A stretch of 42,339 nucleotides of DNA from Gemmatimonadetes bacterium SCN 70-22 (GCA_001724275.1 MEDZ01000028.1:1-42339); one strand, 5' to 3'. Positions 29,929-41,150 are shown, numbered from the stretch's first letter. The notes: a model not told the origin generated them from the sequence alone. Translations and numbers: made by a program.

Positions 29929-30723
29929 GTGTCGTTGCAGACCATCCGATCCCTGCTGCTGGCCGCCTCGGCCCTCCTGCTCTCCTCGGTCGCCGGCGGT
30001 CAGTCGGTCGCCGAGCAGATCGCGCGCGGTGACCGGGAACAGGAGACTTTCAACCCCGCCGCCGCACTCCTCCAGTACGAGGCGGCGCTGGCCGCCGACC
30101 CGCAGAACGGGGAAGCGCTCGGCAAGGCCTCGCGAAGTGCCGTGGACATCGGGGAGCGGACCGCCGACCCCCGCGAGCGAACGGCGCTCTTCCGCAAGGG
30201 AGAGCAATACGCCCGCCGGGCCGTCGAGGCAAGCCCTAACGATCCGGATGCCCACTTCCACCTTGCCCGCGCGCTCGGCCGCAATGCGCTCACCCTCGGC
30301 GTGCGCGACCGCGTGAAGTACGCAACCGAGATCCGGGCGCAGGCGCTGGAGGCGTTGCGCCTCGACCCCAACCACCCGGGCGCCTTGCACGTCCTCGGCG
30401 TCTGGAACGCCGAGATCATGCGCCTCAACGGATTCGAGCGCTTCTTCGCGAAGAACGTGTTGGGCGGCAAGGTCTTCGGCCAGGCGAACTGGAAGGACGC
30501 GGTCGCGTTCATGGAGCGAGCGGTCGCGGTCGATCCCGACCGCCTCACGCATCGACTCGACCTGGGCAAGATCTACGCCGACATCGGCGAGAAGGCAAAG
30601 GCACGGGAGCAGTTCGAGCTCGTGATCCGCGGACGGCATACCGACTTCAACGACCCGCTGTACAAGCAGGAAGCCGATGCGGCGTTGCGCCGCCTCGACG
30701 GCCGCAGCAAGGAGGGGGGATGA
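29929..30723 (+). CDS. exported TPR-repeat protein
   Basis: 264 residues from a GTG with GGAG about 8 bases upstream. The signal peptide is about residues 1–24 (SLLLAASALLLSSVAGGQ). The mature protein is helical with TPR-like repeats: NPAAALLQYEAALAADPQNGEAL, YARRAVEASPNDPDAHFHLARALG, ALEALRLDPNHPGALHVLG, AVAFMERAVAVDPDRLTHRLDLGKIYADIG. The layout resembles periplasmic TPR/RMD1-like proteins, which act as scaffolds. Its TGA overlaps the ATG of the CheY-like regulator, so the two are coupled, which is unusual for a periplasmic and a cytoplasmic protein. Confidence 0.85.
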   Translation: MSLQTIRSLLLAASALLLSSVAGGQSVAEQIARGDREQETFNPAAALLQYEAALAADPQNGEALGKASRSAVDIGERTADPRERTALFRKGEQYARRAVEASPNDPDAHFHLARALGRNALTLGVRDRVKYATEIRAQALEALRLDPNHPGALHVLGVWNAEIMRLNGFERFFAKNVLGGKVFGQANWKDAVAFMERAVAVDPDRLTHRLDLGKIYADIGEKAKAREQFELVIRGRHTDFNDPLYKQEADAALRRLDGRSKEGG

Positions 30724-31124
30724 CAGGACGGGACCGCAGGGTCCTCATCATCGAGGACAACGAGGACAACCGTATCGTCTACTCGACCATTCTTCGCCAC
30801 CACGGCTTCCGCGTCAGCGAGGCGCTGGACGGCGAGGAAGGGATTGCCAGGGCGCGGCAGGAGCTCCCCGACCTCATCCTGATGGACATCTCGATCCCGC
30901 TGGTCGACGGGTGGGAGGCGACGCAGCGGCTGAAGAGCGAATCGCTGACGCGCCACATTCCCGTGATCGCCCTCACCGCCCACGCCATGCCCGGTGACCG
31001 CGAGCGCGCGCTGCAGGCCGGATGCGACGGATATCTCGCGAAGCCGTGCGCACCGCAGGCAGTCCTGGCCGAGGTGAACCGGCTGATCGACCGCGGCCCT
31101 CACACCCTTCCCGGCCCGGGATGA
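30720..31124 (+). CDS. single-domain CheY/DivK-like response regulator
   Basis: A 134-residue receiver domain with no output domain. Acidic pocket E12/D13, phospho-acceptor D56 (LILMDISIPL), the conserved Thr in ALTAHAM and Lys in LAKPC are all present. The EDNEDNR opening and LTAHAM segment resemble DivK-type regulators or those that relay to hybrid kinases. No histidine kinase is encoded nearby. It overlaps the TPR gene by 4 bases; a perfect hairpin follows its stop. Confidence 0.93.
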   Translation: MTGRDRRVLIIEDNEDNRIVYSTILRHHGFRVSEALDGEEGIARARQELPDLILMDISIPLVDGWEATQRLKSESLTRHIPVIALTAHAMPGDRERALQAGCDGYLAKPCAPQAVLAEVNRLIDRGPHTLPGPG

Positions 31125-31133
31125 TGGTACACA

Positions 31134-31163
31134 CCGGTCGCGTGACGCTGCTCACGCGACCGG
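31134..31163. terminator. perfect 12-bp hairpin after the response regulator
   Basis: CCGGTCGCGTGA (31134–31145) and its exact complement (31152–31163) with a 6-base loop, starting 10 bases after the regulator stop and ending before the GAF gene. It lacks a T-tract. It could be a factor-assisted terminator or an operator palindrome controlling the GAF gene. Confidence 0.45.
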
Positions 31164-31277
31164 CGCGCGGCGGCGCACGCAATGACCCGCACCCGTGCTG
31201 GCGCGTCCTTGGGCGGAGATCCCGCCGCCCGGTCGGCGGGACCCGCATCGCCCTCCACGAGACGCGCCGCGCTCCGC

Positions 31278-32129
31278 ATGTCCCTGCCAACGCCTGCTTC
31301 CCTCGACGCGCCGCCGACGGCAGACGCGTCCACCTCGCTCGACACCTCGACGCTCCGCCACACGGCGGAAGACGAGGCCGTCCGGCTCCGCGAACGCATC
31401 GACGACCTGACCCGGGAGCGCGACCAGCTCCTGGTGGTCGTCGACCTGCAACGGGAACTCGGGAGCTCGTTGCAGGTGGCGGAGGTGCTGCAGCGCATCG
31501 CCCGCCGGCTCGGCGAGCTCTTCGGGCTCGACCGTTCGTCCATCTACCTGGCCGGTGAGGGGAACCGAGAGGTCCACCTGGTGGCCACCTACGAGGACCC
31601 CACGCTCTCGAACCTGGCCATCGACCTGGACCGCTACCCCGAGCTCGCCCATGCCTTCACCTCGGGACAGACGGTCTTCATTCGGGACGTGCAGGTCGAC
31701 CCGCGACTGGAGAGGGTGCGCGAGGCGCTCGACCTGCGGAGCGTCCGCTCGATCGTCGTCGTCCCGATCCGCTGGCGCACGGCGGTGATCGGCGCGATCG
31801 TGCTGCGCACGGAGCGTGGCAGCACGCCGTTTTCCGACCGTGACATCCAGTTCTGCGAGGTGATCGCCTCGCTCGCCGCGCGCGCCCTGCGCAACGCCCA
31901 CCGCTTCGAGCGGGTGCAGCGTGCCGAGGATGCAGAGGACGCGCGCCGGCGGCGCCTGGAGATGGAGCGGATCGCCTTCGTCGGCTTCATCCGGCGCCTG
32001 GTGGCACGTTATGCCCGCAGCGAAGACCAGCTCTGGGCCGAGACGCTGCTCCCGCGCGAGTCGGACGAGGAGCTGGATCGCCTGGTCTCGGTCGCGCTGC
32101 AGGTGATCGCCGAGGAATCGAAAGGGTGA
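31278..32129 (+). CDS. GAF-domain protein with coiled coil
   Basis: 283 residues from the ATG at 31278; an ATG at 31182 would add 32 Arg/Ala-rich residues and cannot be excluded. A coiled-coil helix (about 35–60; VRLRERIDDLTRERDQLLVVV) leads into a GAF domain (about 65–215) with QVAEVLQRIARRLGELFGLDRSSIYL, the VVVPIRWRTAVIGAIVLRTE strand pair and FSDRDIQFCEVIASLAARALRNAHRF. A charged helical tail follows. There is no kinase, cyclase or HTH domain, so it is a stand-alone sensor or adaptor; the ligand is unknown. It may act with the nearby response regulator. Confidence 0.85.
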   Translation: MSLPTPASLDAPPTADASTSLDTSTLRHTAEDEAVRLRERIDDLTRERDQLLVVVDLQRELGSSLQVAEVLQRIARRLGELFGLDRSSIYLAGEGNREVHLVATYEDPTLSNLAIDLDRYPELAHAFTSGQTVFIRDVQVDPRLERVREALDLRSVRSIVVVPIRWRTAVIGAIVLRTERGSTPFSDRDIQFCEVIASLAARALRNAHRFERVQRAEDAEDARRRRLEMERIAFVGFIRRLVARYARSEDQLWAETLLPRESDEELDRLVSVALQVIAEESKG

Positions 32130-32241
32130 CGCGGCTGGCGCGGTAGCACACCGCGGCTAGCTTGCCCGGGGAGCGCCGCCGGGAACGGTGGGCGCGTTGG
32201 GCGCGTTTACCGTGCAGACACCCTTCACCCAGCGACGCGAC

Positions 32242-34945
<2,704 letters not shown>

Positions 34946-34961
34946 CCACACGGGATTCCCC

Positions 34962-35522
34962 ATGCCTCAGCCGCTCGACCTCACCGGACACGGGATGCTT
35001 GCGCTCACGCGCGCGTCGCTCGCCACGCTGCGCTCGGCCCTCCTGCGCGATGGCGGCCCGGATGCCGCGGTGTACCTCCAGGAAGCGGGCTACGCCGGCG
35101 GCGATGCCATGTGGGAGGCCTTTCGCCGATGGCTCGGCGAACGGAGCGAGATCCCCGCCGAGTCGCTCGACGTCCAGGCGTTCGAGCAGCGGGCCTCGGA
35201 ATTCTTCCGCGACGCCGGCTGGGGGAGTCTCTCGATCGGCTCGATGGGCGATGTCGTCGCCACCCTCGACTCCCCCGATTGGGGCGAGGCAGACCCGTCG
35301 AGCGCCATGGACCAGCCCTGCTGCCACCTCACCACCGGGATGTTCGCCGACCTCTTCGGCCGCGTGGCCGGGGCGCCGGTGGCGGTGCTGGAGGTGGAGT
35401 GCCGCTCCGCGGGAGCGCCGCGCTGTCGCTTCCTCGTCGGGAGTCCGGCGGTGATGGAGCAGATCTACGACGACATGGGGCGCGGCCTCCCGTACGAGGA
35501 CGCCATCACCGCCCACGCCTGA
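34962..35522 (+). CDS. V4R-domain protein
   Basis: A 186-residue soluble protein. The C-terminal part (about 115–170) shows the V4R (4-vinyl reductase-like) pattern: PCCHLTTGMFADLFGRVAG, then VLEVECRSAGAPRCRFLVGS, with the characteristic spaced cysteines (ECRSxGxxxCRF). V4R domains bind hydrophobic small molecules or metals and occur in regulators and in bacteriochlorophyll enzymes. The N-terminal half is helical and unassigned. It lies 16 bases downstream of ligA in the same direction and may be co-transcribed. The role is unknown. Confidence 0.8.
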   Translation: MPQPLDLTGHGMLALTRASLATLRSALLRDGGPDAAVYLQEAGYAGGDAMWEAFRRWLGERSEIPAESLDVQAFEQRASEFFRDAGWGSLSIGSMGDVVATLDSPDWGEADPSSAMDQPCCHLTTGMFADLFGRVAGAPVAVLEVECRSAGAPRCRFLVGSPAVMEQIYDDMGRGLPYEDAITAHA

Positions 35523-35537
35523 CGTCGGCCGGGGCGC

Positions 35538-36056
35538 CTAACGCACCTCGTGGTACTTCGGGTTGGGGATCAGCTCCCCGCCCACCAGCACCTCGCGGTC
35601 CCAGGGCAGGACGATCGTGCTCTCGGTGGCCAGGGCGTGGAAGTCGGGCTCGTAGCTCCCGGTCTTGAACGAGACCGCGGTCCGGACCTCGGACGCCCCC
35701 GCATTCACGATCGCCGCCACCGCCAGGCGCATCGTGGCCCCGCTGTCGCACGTCTCGTCGACGATCAGCACCCGGCGCCCGCGCACCTCGTGAGGGGCCG
35801 CCCCGAGGACGGCCGGCGTCTCCCGGACCCCCGCCGGGTCACGTCGACTCACCAGGATCGATCGGAACTCGCGCTCGAGGATCGCCGCGACGACCGCCGC
35901 CGGGATGACCCCGGCCGTGGCCACGCCGACCACTATCTCCGGGTCGTAGGCCCTGGCCACCTTCAGGGCGAGCGCACGGGAGAGCTCGCCAAAGAGCGGC
36001 CATTCCACATCAAACCGTCCCTTGGTGGGATCGATCTCGTAGCGACGCGGCGACAT
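35538..36056 (-). CDS. phosphoribosyltransferase-family protein
   Basis: 172 residues with a type I PRTase core. The PRPP loop VLIVDETCDSGAT (96–108) is intact, preceded by VVGVATAGVIPAA and ILVSRRD strands. It resembles xanthine/guanine/hypoxanthine transferases of the COG2236 type, so a purine-salvage role is plausible, but the base specificity cannot be read. It is convergent with the V4R gene, with a 15-base gap. The stop TAG lies in CGTTAGGC (35536–35543, minus orientation). Confidence 0.85.
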   Translation of the reverse strand: MSPRRYEIDPTKGRFDVEWPLFGELSRALALKVARAYDPEIVVGVATAGVIPAAVVAAILEREFRSILVSRRDPAGVRETPAVLGAAPHEVRGRRVLIVDETCDSGATMRLAVAAIVNAGASEVRTAVSFKTGSYEPDFHALATESTIVLPWDREVLVGGELIPNPKYHEVR

Positions 36057-36425
36057 GTCTCAACCTCGGCGTGAACGTCCTCGGCATCGTGCGGCGCCGT
36101 GCGGGCGCGCCATCGGCGATGGCTCCCCACCCGGCCCTGCCGGAACTGCTCGAGGCTAACCTAGCGAGGCGCATGCGTGGGGGCGAGTTGGTGATCTCCG
36201 ACGCACGCGTCGGGCGCAACGCGCGCCGCCGCGTCCGTTCCCGCCACCTCGCCGTGCGCGCTGCCGGCACGGGGCCAAGAGGTGCGATCGGCGGCGGCGG
36301 CGCAGCTGCCCTGCGGTTGCCCATGCTGGCGATGCACGATAGCTTTGCGCCTCAAGCGCCTGGCCGTGCGCACGAGGTGCGCGCGAGCGCGCCGGCCGCC
36401 CTCCCTTCAGACCAGCCTCGATCGC
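36057..36425. other. 369-base divergent intergenic region
   Basis: No convincing gene on either strand; the open frames are Arg/Ala/Pro-rich GC artefacts. It should contain the promoters of both the phosphoribosyltransferase and the TPR–ParA operon. One candidate for the latter is TTGCCC (36317–36322), a 17-base spacer, TAGCTT (36340–36345), which is weak. GGCTAACC near 36155 is a two-mismatch relative of the recurring octamer. Confidence 0.4.
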
Positions 36426-36884
36426 ATGTCATGGTTGAGCCGCCTTCTTGGCGGCCGGAGCGAGAAGGAAACCCGGCGCCTCGACTACCTCGGCGAGGCG
36501 CTGTCCCTCGAGAAGTCGGGGGACCTCGACGCTGCCCTCACCTCGTACCGACTCGCCCTGCGGGAAAAGCCGGACGACCACAAGATCCTGCTCAACATGG
36601 CCATCGCCTATTCGCGCCAGTCGCGAATGGACGAGGCGATCCGCTGCTACAAGCGCGCGCTCGAACTGCAGCCCGCCCTTCCGGGTGCCCATTACGGCCT
36701 CGCCTTCCTCCTGATCAAGCGGGGCGACCGCGACGAGGCGGCACAGCACCTCGAGGCATTCCTCGCCTCCCCCTCCAGGAGCGCCGATTCGGCCAACATC
36801 GAGCACGCGCAGCGTGCGCTCGACGAGCTGCGTTCGCCGCAGGTGGCCGAGCCAGCGGCGGAGTCGCCAGAGCTCGAGAAGTAG
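36426..36884 (+). CDS. cytoplasmic TPR protein upstream of parA
   Basis: 152 residues with no signal peptide, although the start MSWLSRLLGG is amphipathic. Two to three TPR motifs: YLGEALSLEKSGDLDAALTSYRLALREKPDD, KILLNMAIAYSRQSRMDEAIRCYKRALELQP, and AHYGLAFLLIKRGDRDEAAQHLEAF. A low-complexity acidic tail follows. TPR modules mediate protein contacts; the partner is probably the ParA-like ATPase encoded 1 base downstream. Confidence 0.88.
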   Translation: MSWLSRLLGGRSEKETRRLDYLGEALSLEKSGDLDAALTSYRLALREKPDDHKILLNMAIAYSRQSRMDEAIRCYKRALELQPALPGAHYGLAFLLIKRGDRDEAAQHLEAFLASPSRSADSANIEHAQRALDELRSPQVAEPAAESPELEK

Positions 36885-36885
36885 G

Positions 36886-37653
36886 GTGGGGCGCGTCCTC
36901 GCGGTCGTCAGCCAGAAGGGGGGAGTGGGGAAGACCACGACCTCGGTCAACCTCGCCGCCGCCTTCGCCCGGCGCGGGCTCAAGACGCTCGTCATCGACG
37001 TCGACCCGCAAGGTGCCGTGCGCTACGGGATCGGGCTGCGCCGCGGGCACCCCTCGTACGGCTTCGCCGATTACCTCAACGGCGTCCGCAACCTGCGGGA
37101 GATCATCCTCCCCACCGCGCTCCCCTGGCTTCGTGTGATCCTGGCCGGCTCCGTGTCGGATTCGGCAGATCACACCTTCTACCAGCAGCTCATCGCGGAG
37201 ACATCGGTACTGCGCGACCTGCTGGCGACCGCTCGCGAGCGGTGCGACGTGGTGGTCGTCGACACGCCGCCCGGCCTCGGCCCCATCGTCCATCGCGTCC
37301 TCGAAGCCAGCCAGCACGTCATCGTCCCGCTCCAGTGTGAGCCGCTCGCCCTGCAGACAACTCCGCAGATCCTGCGGGGTATCCAGGAGATCGTGGAAAG
37401 CAACCGCGACCTCACGCTGGACGGCATCCTGCTCACGATGTTCGAGGCGGGGCATCCCTCGTCGCAGCGCGTGGCCGATTACGTTCGCGAGCACCTGCCG
37501 CGGAACATGGTCTTCGACGTCGTGATCCCCCGCACCGAGGCGGCGCTGGAAGCGTTCGCCGCCGGGCAGCCGGTGGTGCTGCGGACCCCGGCCGACGCCG
37601 CGGCCCAGGCGTACGTGAACCTCGCCACGCTCCTCGCGGAGCGATTCCGGTGA
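36886..37653 (+). CDS. ParA/Soj-family ATPase without adjacent ParB
   Basis: 255 residues from a GTG one base after the TPR stop. Deviant Walker A KGGVGKTTT (11–19), Walker A' VIDVDPQG (36–43) and the VVVDTPPGLGP switch region are present. QCEPLALQTTPQIL and TMFEAGHPSSQRVADYV are Soj-like. ParA ATPases move DNA or protein cargo over the nucleoid. Here there is no parB or parS-like gene; the operon instead pairs it with a TPR protein and a probable lipoprotein. A dedicated cargo-positioning role is therefore as plausible as chromosome partition. Family identity is firm; the function is inferred. Confidence 0.9.
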   Translation: MGRVLAVVSQKGGVGKTTTSVNLAAAFARRGLKTLVIDVDPQGAVRYGIGLRRGHPSYGFADYLNGVRNLREIILPTALPWLRVILAGSVSDSADHTFYQQLIAETSVLRDLLATARERCDVVVVDTPPGLGPIVHRVLEASQHVIVPLQCEPLALQTTPQILRGIQEIVESNRDLTLDGILLTMFEAGHPSSQRVADYVREHLPRNMVFDVVIPRTEAALEAFAAGQPVVLRTPADAAAQAYVNLATLLAERFR

Positions 37654-38423
37654 CCCGCCGCCGGGCGGCGCTGGCGTGCCTGGCCCTCGTGTCTGGCACG
37701 GTGTCGTGCATCGACGTGAGTGTCGATCCCCACGCCATCTCCGCCATCGAGTTCGTCGCCACGACCAACCCGTCGGTGGTGACTGGTGACACCTTGCGCG
37801 ACACCCTCGGCGTCGCCGAGGTGCTGCGCGCCCAGGTGTACGGCGGGGACGGGGAACGACTCCCGGATGTCCCGGTGTCCTTCGTCACCACCGACACGTT
37901 CGCCACGATCGCGAACGGCAACCTGCTCGTCGCCCGGAGCGGCGTTCGAGGGACGGCCAAGATCTATGCGGTCGCCGGCGGGTTGCAGAGCCTCGTGCGC
38001 AACGTCGAGGTCATCCCTCGCCCCGACTCGATCGCCCCGAACGGTGCCGCGACCGACACGGTGAGCTACCGGCTCCCCGCCACGGGGACGTCGATCGATT
38101 CGTCCACGACCGTCGGCTTCATCGTCCGCGCGGGGCAAGGGGTGGTGAACGCCGTCCGCGTGAAGTTCGAGATCGTGCGCGGGGGGACCGTCCTTGGCCC
38201 GGGCGACACGACGACGTACTCGCTCGTCGGCCCCCAGGGGCGCGCGTCGGCGGTCGACACCACCGACGGGCAGGGCATCGTCAGCCGCACGTTGCGCGTA
38301 CGTACGGTGGCGGGAACGGTGATTCGGGATACTATCGTGGTGCGCGCGAACGCGACCATCGGCGGCGCCGCGCTGAAGGGTGCCCCGGCGCGCGTCACCA
38401 TCGTCGTCATCCCCGCCCCGTAG
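37650..38423 (+). CDS. probable lipoprotein with Ig-like (Big-type) regions
   Basis: 257 residues, GTG start overlapping the parA stop (GTGA). The N-terminus MTRRRAALACLALVSGTVSC is a lipoprotein-like signal; the cysteine at position 20 has a non-canonical lipobox (TVSC). The mature part is beta-rich, with two invasin/Big-like stretches (about 55–115 and 145–235; VLRAQVYGGDGERLPDVPVSFVTTD; AVRVKFEIVRGGTVLG). It is likely a surface or periplasmic protein. Coupling to ParA suggests joint expression, not necessarily contact. Confidence 0.75.
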   Translation: MTRRRAALACLALVSGTVSCIDVSVDPHAISAIEFVATTNPSVVTGDTLRDTLGVAEVLRAQVYGGDGERLPDVPVSFVTTDTFATIANGNLLVARSGVRGTAKIYAVAGGLQSLVRNVEVIPRPDSIAPNGAATDTVSYRLPATGTSIDSSTTVGFIVRAGQGVVNAVRVKFEIVRGGTVLGPGDTTTYSLVGPQGRASAVDTTDGQGIVSRTLRVRTVAGTVIRDTIVVRANATIGGAALKGAPARVTIVVIPAP

Positions 38424-38542
38424 CGCTGGATCGGGTGCTCGATCCGGTGTGGCCGCCGGCCCTCAGCGGGGTGACGGCGCTGCCCGGCGCGAGGCGTGGC
38501 GCAAGATCGTTGGCTTGTCCTCATCGTCCGCAGGAGTCGCCG

Positions 38543-40369
38543 ATGTACGCTAGTGGAGGCCCACGCCCCCCCGAGGGGACGCTGACCCGGCTCTTTTTCG
38601 ACGCACTGGAGCGGTACGACAAGCCCGACGCCATGCTCGTGCGCGTCGCGACGAATTCGTGGGAGCCGATCTCGCATCGGGCCATTCGTGACCGCGTGCG
38701 TCGCATCGCGCTCGGCCTGGGCGCCCTGGAGATCATCCGGGGCGACCGCATCGCCCTCCTGTCGGAGAACCGCCCCGAGTGGGCGCTGACGGATTGGGGG
38801 TGCCTGAGCATCGGCGTGGCCGACGTCCCGATCTACCCGACGCTCCCGCCCGAGCAGATCCCGTACCTGCTGAACGACTCCGGCGCGGTGGCCCTCTTCG
38901 TCTCCTCGCGCGCACAGGCGCAGAAGATCGCCGCCGTGCGGGACCAGGTGCCCGGGCTGCGGCTCGTCATCGCCTTCGACGCCGATGCGAGGGACCTGGC
39001 CGACCTCACGCTGGCGGACGTCGAGGCCAAGGGGGCGGAGTGCGACACGCCGGAGCGCGCCGAGGCGTGGGAGCGTGAGGCGCGCGCGGTGATGCCCGGC
39101 GACCTCGCCACGATCATTTACACTTCCGGCACGACCGGCGCCCCGAAGGGGGTGATGCTGACGCACGACAACTTCTGGTCGAACATCGCGGCCACCCGCG
39201 ACGCGATCCCGATGGAGGGGAACGACGTGGCGCTGTCGTTCCTGCCGCTGAGTCACATCTTCGAGCGCACGGGGGACTACTGGTTCTACGCCACCGGGAC
39301 GTCGATCGCCTACGTCGACTCGTTCGACCTGGTCCCGATCTGCATGCAGGAGGTTCGCCCGACCATCGCCATGTCGGTGCCGCGCCTGTACGAGAAGATG
39401 TACGCCCGCGTGCTGGAGAACGCGCTGTCAGGGGGCGCGCTCAAGAAGCGGATCTTCTTCTGGGCGCGCGCGGTGGCCGAGCGCTGGGCGGAGCGGCGAC
39501 TGGCGGGCGAGGCGCCGCGCGGGCTGCTGGCGCTGCAGTATGCGCTGGCGCAGAAGCTGGTCTTCTCCAAGCTGAAGGCGCGCACCGGGGGGCGGCTGCG
39601 CTACTTCGTGTCCGGGGGAGCGCCGCTGGCGAGCGAGATCAACAAGTTCTTCTTCGCGGCGGGGATGACGATCCTCGAGGGGTACGGGCTGACGGAGACC
39701 TCGCCGGTGATCGGCGTGAACACCCCCGAGGCGTTCCGCATCGGGACGATCGGGAAGCCGGTGCGCGGCGTGGAGGTCATGATTGCACCTGACGGGGAGA
39801 TCCTGACCCGTGGGCCGCACGTGATGAAGGGCTACTGGAACAAGCCGGAGGCGACGGCCGAGGCGATCGACGCCGAGGGCTGGTTCCATACGGGCGACAT
39901 CGGGGTGATCGAGGACGACTTCATCCGCATCACCGACCGCAAGAAGGACATCATCGTCACGGCAGGGGGGAAGAACATCGCCCCGCAGCCGATCGAGAAC
40001 CTGATCAAGACGAACAAGTACGTGAGCCAGGCGGTGATGATCGGCGACCGCCGCAAGTTTCCCGTGGTCCTCGTCGTCCCCAACTTCGACCAGCTGGAGA
40101 AGTGGGCGGCGCTCAAGGGGCTCATCTGGACCGAGCGCGCGCAGCTGTTGCAGATGCCGACCGTGCAGGCCAAGATGGAGAAGGAGGTGCACAAGCAGCT
40201 GCCGGGGCTGGCCAGCTTCGAGACGCCCAAGAAGGTGGCGCTGCTGGAGCACGACTTCTCGGTCGAGTCCGGGGAGATGACGCCGACGCTCAAGGTGAAG
40301 CGTCGGGTGGTGGACCAGCGGTACCGGGCGTTGATCGACCAGCTGTACGAGGACGAGCACACCGCCTGA
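38543..40369 (+). CDS. long-chain acyl-CoA synthetase (AMP-forming)
   Basis: 608 residues, an ANL-superfamily ligase that activates fatty acids with ATP and CoA. CAGGAG lies 6 bases before the ATG. Motif IIYTSGTTGAPKGVMLTH (about 190–207), YGLTETSP, GWFHTGDIG (about 446–454) and DRKKDIIVTAGGKNIAP are all intact. The layout is that of FadD15/ACSBG-like long-chain enzymes. It is followed by a convergent gene; a GGCGCGCC pair (40412–40419, 40430–40437) could form a weak hairpin after the stop. The chain-length preference cannot be read by eye. Confidence 0.95.
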   Translation: MYASGGPRPPEGTLTRLFFDALERYDKPDAMLVRVATNSWEPISHRAIRDRVRRIALGLGALEIIRGDRIALLSENRPEWALTDWGCLSIGVADVPIYPTLPPEQIPYLLNDSGAVALFVSSRAQAQKIAAVRDQVPGLRLVIAFDADARDLADLTLADVEAKGAECDTPERAEAWEREARAVMPGDLATIIYTSGTTGAPKGVMLTHDNFWSNIAATRDAIPMEGNDVALSFLPLSHIFERTGDYWFYATGTSIAYVDSFDLVPICMQEVRPTIAMSVPRLYEKMYARVLENALSGGALKKRIFFWARAVAERWAERRLAGEAPRGLLALQYALAQKLVFSKLKARTGGRLRYFVSGGAPLASEINKFFFAAGMTILEGYGLTETSPVIGVNTPEAFRIGTIGKPVRGVEVMIAPDGEILTRGPHVMKGYWNKPEATAEAIDAEGWFHTGDIGVIEDDFIRITDRKKDIIVTAGGKNIAPQPIENLIKTNKYVSQAVMIGDRRKFPVVLVVPNFDQLEKWAALKGLIWTERAQLLQMPTVQAKMEKEVHKQLPGLASFETPKKVALLEHDFSVESGEMTPTLKVKRRVVDQRYRALIDQLYEDEHTA

Positions 40370-40411
40370 CGGCGCGGCGCGGCAGGCGGTACCGGCGCAC
40401 CGCACGGCACC

Positions 40412-40437
40412 GGCGCGCCCAACGGCGCGGGCGCGCC
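40412..40437. terminator. weak GC hairpin between convergent genes
   Basis: Two copies of the palindrome GGCGCGCC (40412–40419 and 40430–40437) can pair with each other across a 10-base loop, 42 bases after the acyl-CoA synthetase stop. There is no T-tract. The surrounding 40370–40436 gap is a simple GCGC/CGGC-rich sequence. Confidence 0.25.
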
Positions 40438-41150
40438 TAACGGCGCCGGAGCGCGACGGGGGCGCTGACGCCCCCCTCCCCTTCCGCCACCCACTCCCCC
40501 GCGTCGCGCGCCAATTCCCGCACCCCCGCCGGGAGCGAGGCGTCGGTCGGTGCCACGAGTCGTCCCCCCCGGCGCAGCCCCCGCGCCACCGCCGCCAGGA
40601 TGCCGGGGGTCGCGGTGGTGCGGTCGAGCCACGCCGCGCGCAGCGCCCCGCTCGCCACCGGAACGCCGTCGGCGGCACGCATCGCCGACGGTGGGCGCCC
40701 CCACCCCCCCGGAGGGTGCGACGCATTCAGGAGGAGCGTCATCACCTGCCCCTCGTCCTCGAATGCTTCGGCGTGGCGCGCGTGCACGCCGCCCAGCAGG
40801 ACGATCCCACCGGGCTCGGCGAGGGCGAGGAGTGCGCGAGCGCGCAGGAACGTCCCCTCGTCGGACGCCTCATCAGACGCCTCGTCGTCGGGCGCCTCGC
40901 CGGACGCCCGGCCATGGTCGCGACCTTCCGCCGGGGGGATTGCGGCTGGCGGCTCTCCGCCGGCCCCGCTCCCGTCGCCCGCCGTGAAGTCGACCTCGCC
41001 GCCGCGCACCGGGAACTGCCGGCGGCACGCGGGGCACCCCAGCGTCCCCTCGACGACCTCGCGCCCGTCGAAGCGCGTCACGCTCGCCACCAGCCACGTG
41101 TCCTCGTGCGGGTGCGGGCAGCGCAGGGTATCGACCAGCTCGATGTGCAT
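40437..41150 (-). CDS. Trm112-like zinc-binding protein with methyltransferase-like remnant
   Basis: 237 residues. The first about 53 residues resemble a Trm112p-type domain: MHIELVDTLRCPHPHEDTW, then GTLGCPACRRQFPVRGGEVDF, with CP…CPAC zinc ligands. A Gly/Glu/Asp-rich linker with a short repeated DEAS unit follows. The C-terminal half (about 100–237) looks like a Rossmann methyltransferase fold (FLRARALLALAEPGGIVLLGG; LAAVARGLRRGGRLVAP) but lacks the usual GxGxG SAM motif. The stop TAG lies in the octamer CGTTAGGC. It sits 15 bases downstream of the SDR gene. The function is unknown. Confidence 0.65.
   Translation of the reverse strand: MHIELVDTLRCPHPHEDTWLVASVTRFDGREVVEGTLGCPACRRQFPVRGGEVDFTAGDGSGAGGEPPAAIPPAEGRDHGRASGEAPDDEASDEASDEGTFLRARALLALAEPGGIVLLGGVHARHAEAFEDEGQVMTLLLNASHPPGGWGRPPSAMRAADGVPVASGALRAAWLDRTTATPGILAAVARGLRRGGRLVAPTDASLPAGVRELARDAGEWVAEGEGGVSAPVALRRR

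Noticed and set aside
32188-32241. GTG start adding 18 residues to ferritin
   Set aside because: The added residues are not ferritin-like, and numbering from 32242 matches the ferroxidase residues of FtnA with a one-residue offset.
36057-36425. Open frames in the gap before the TPR–ParA operon
   Set aside because: Arg/Ala/Pro-rich, no ribosome-binding site, no conserved pattern.
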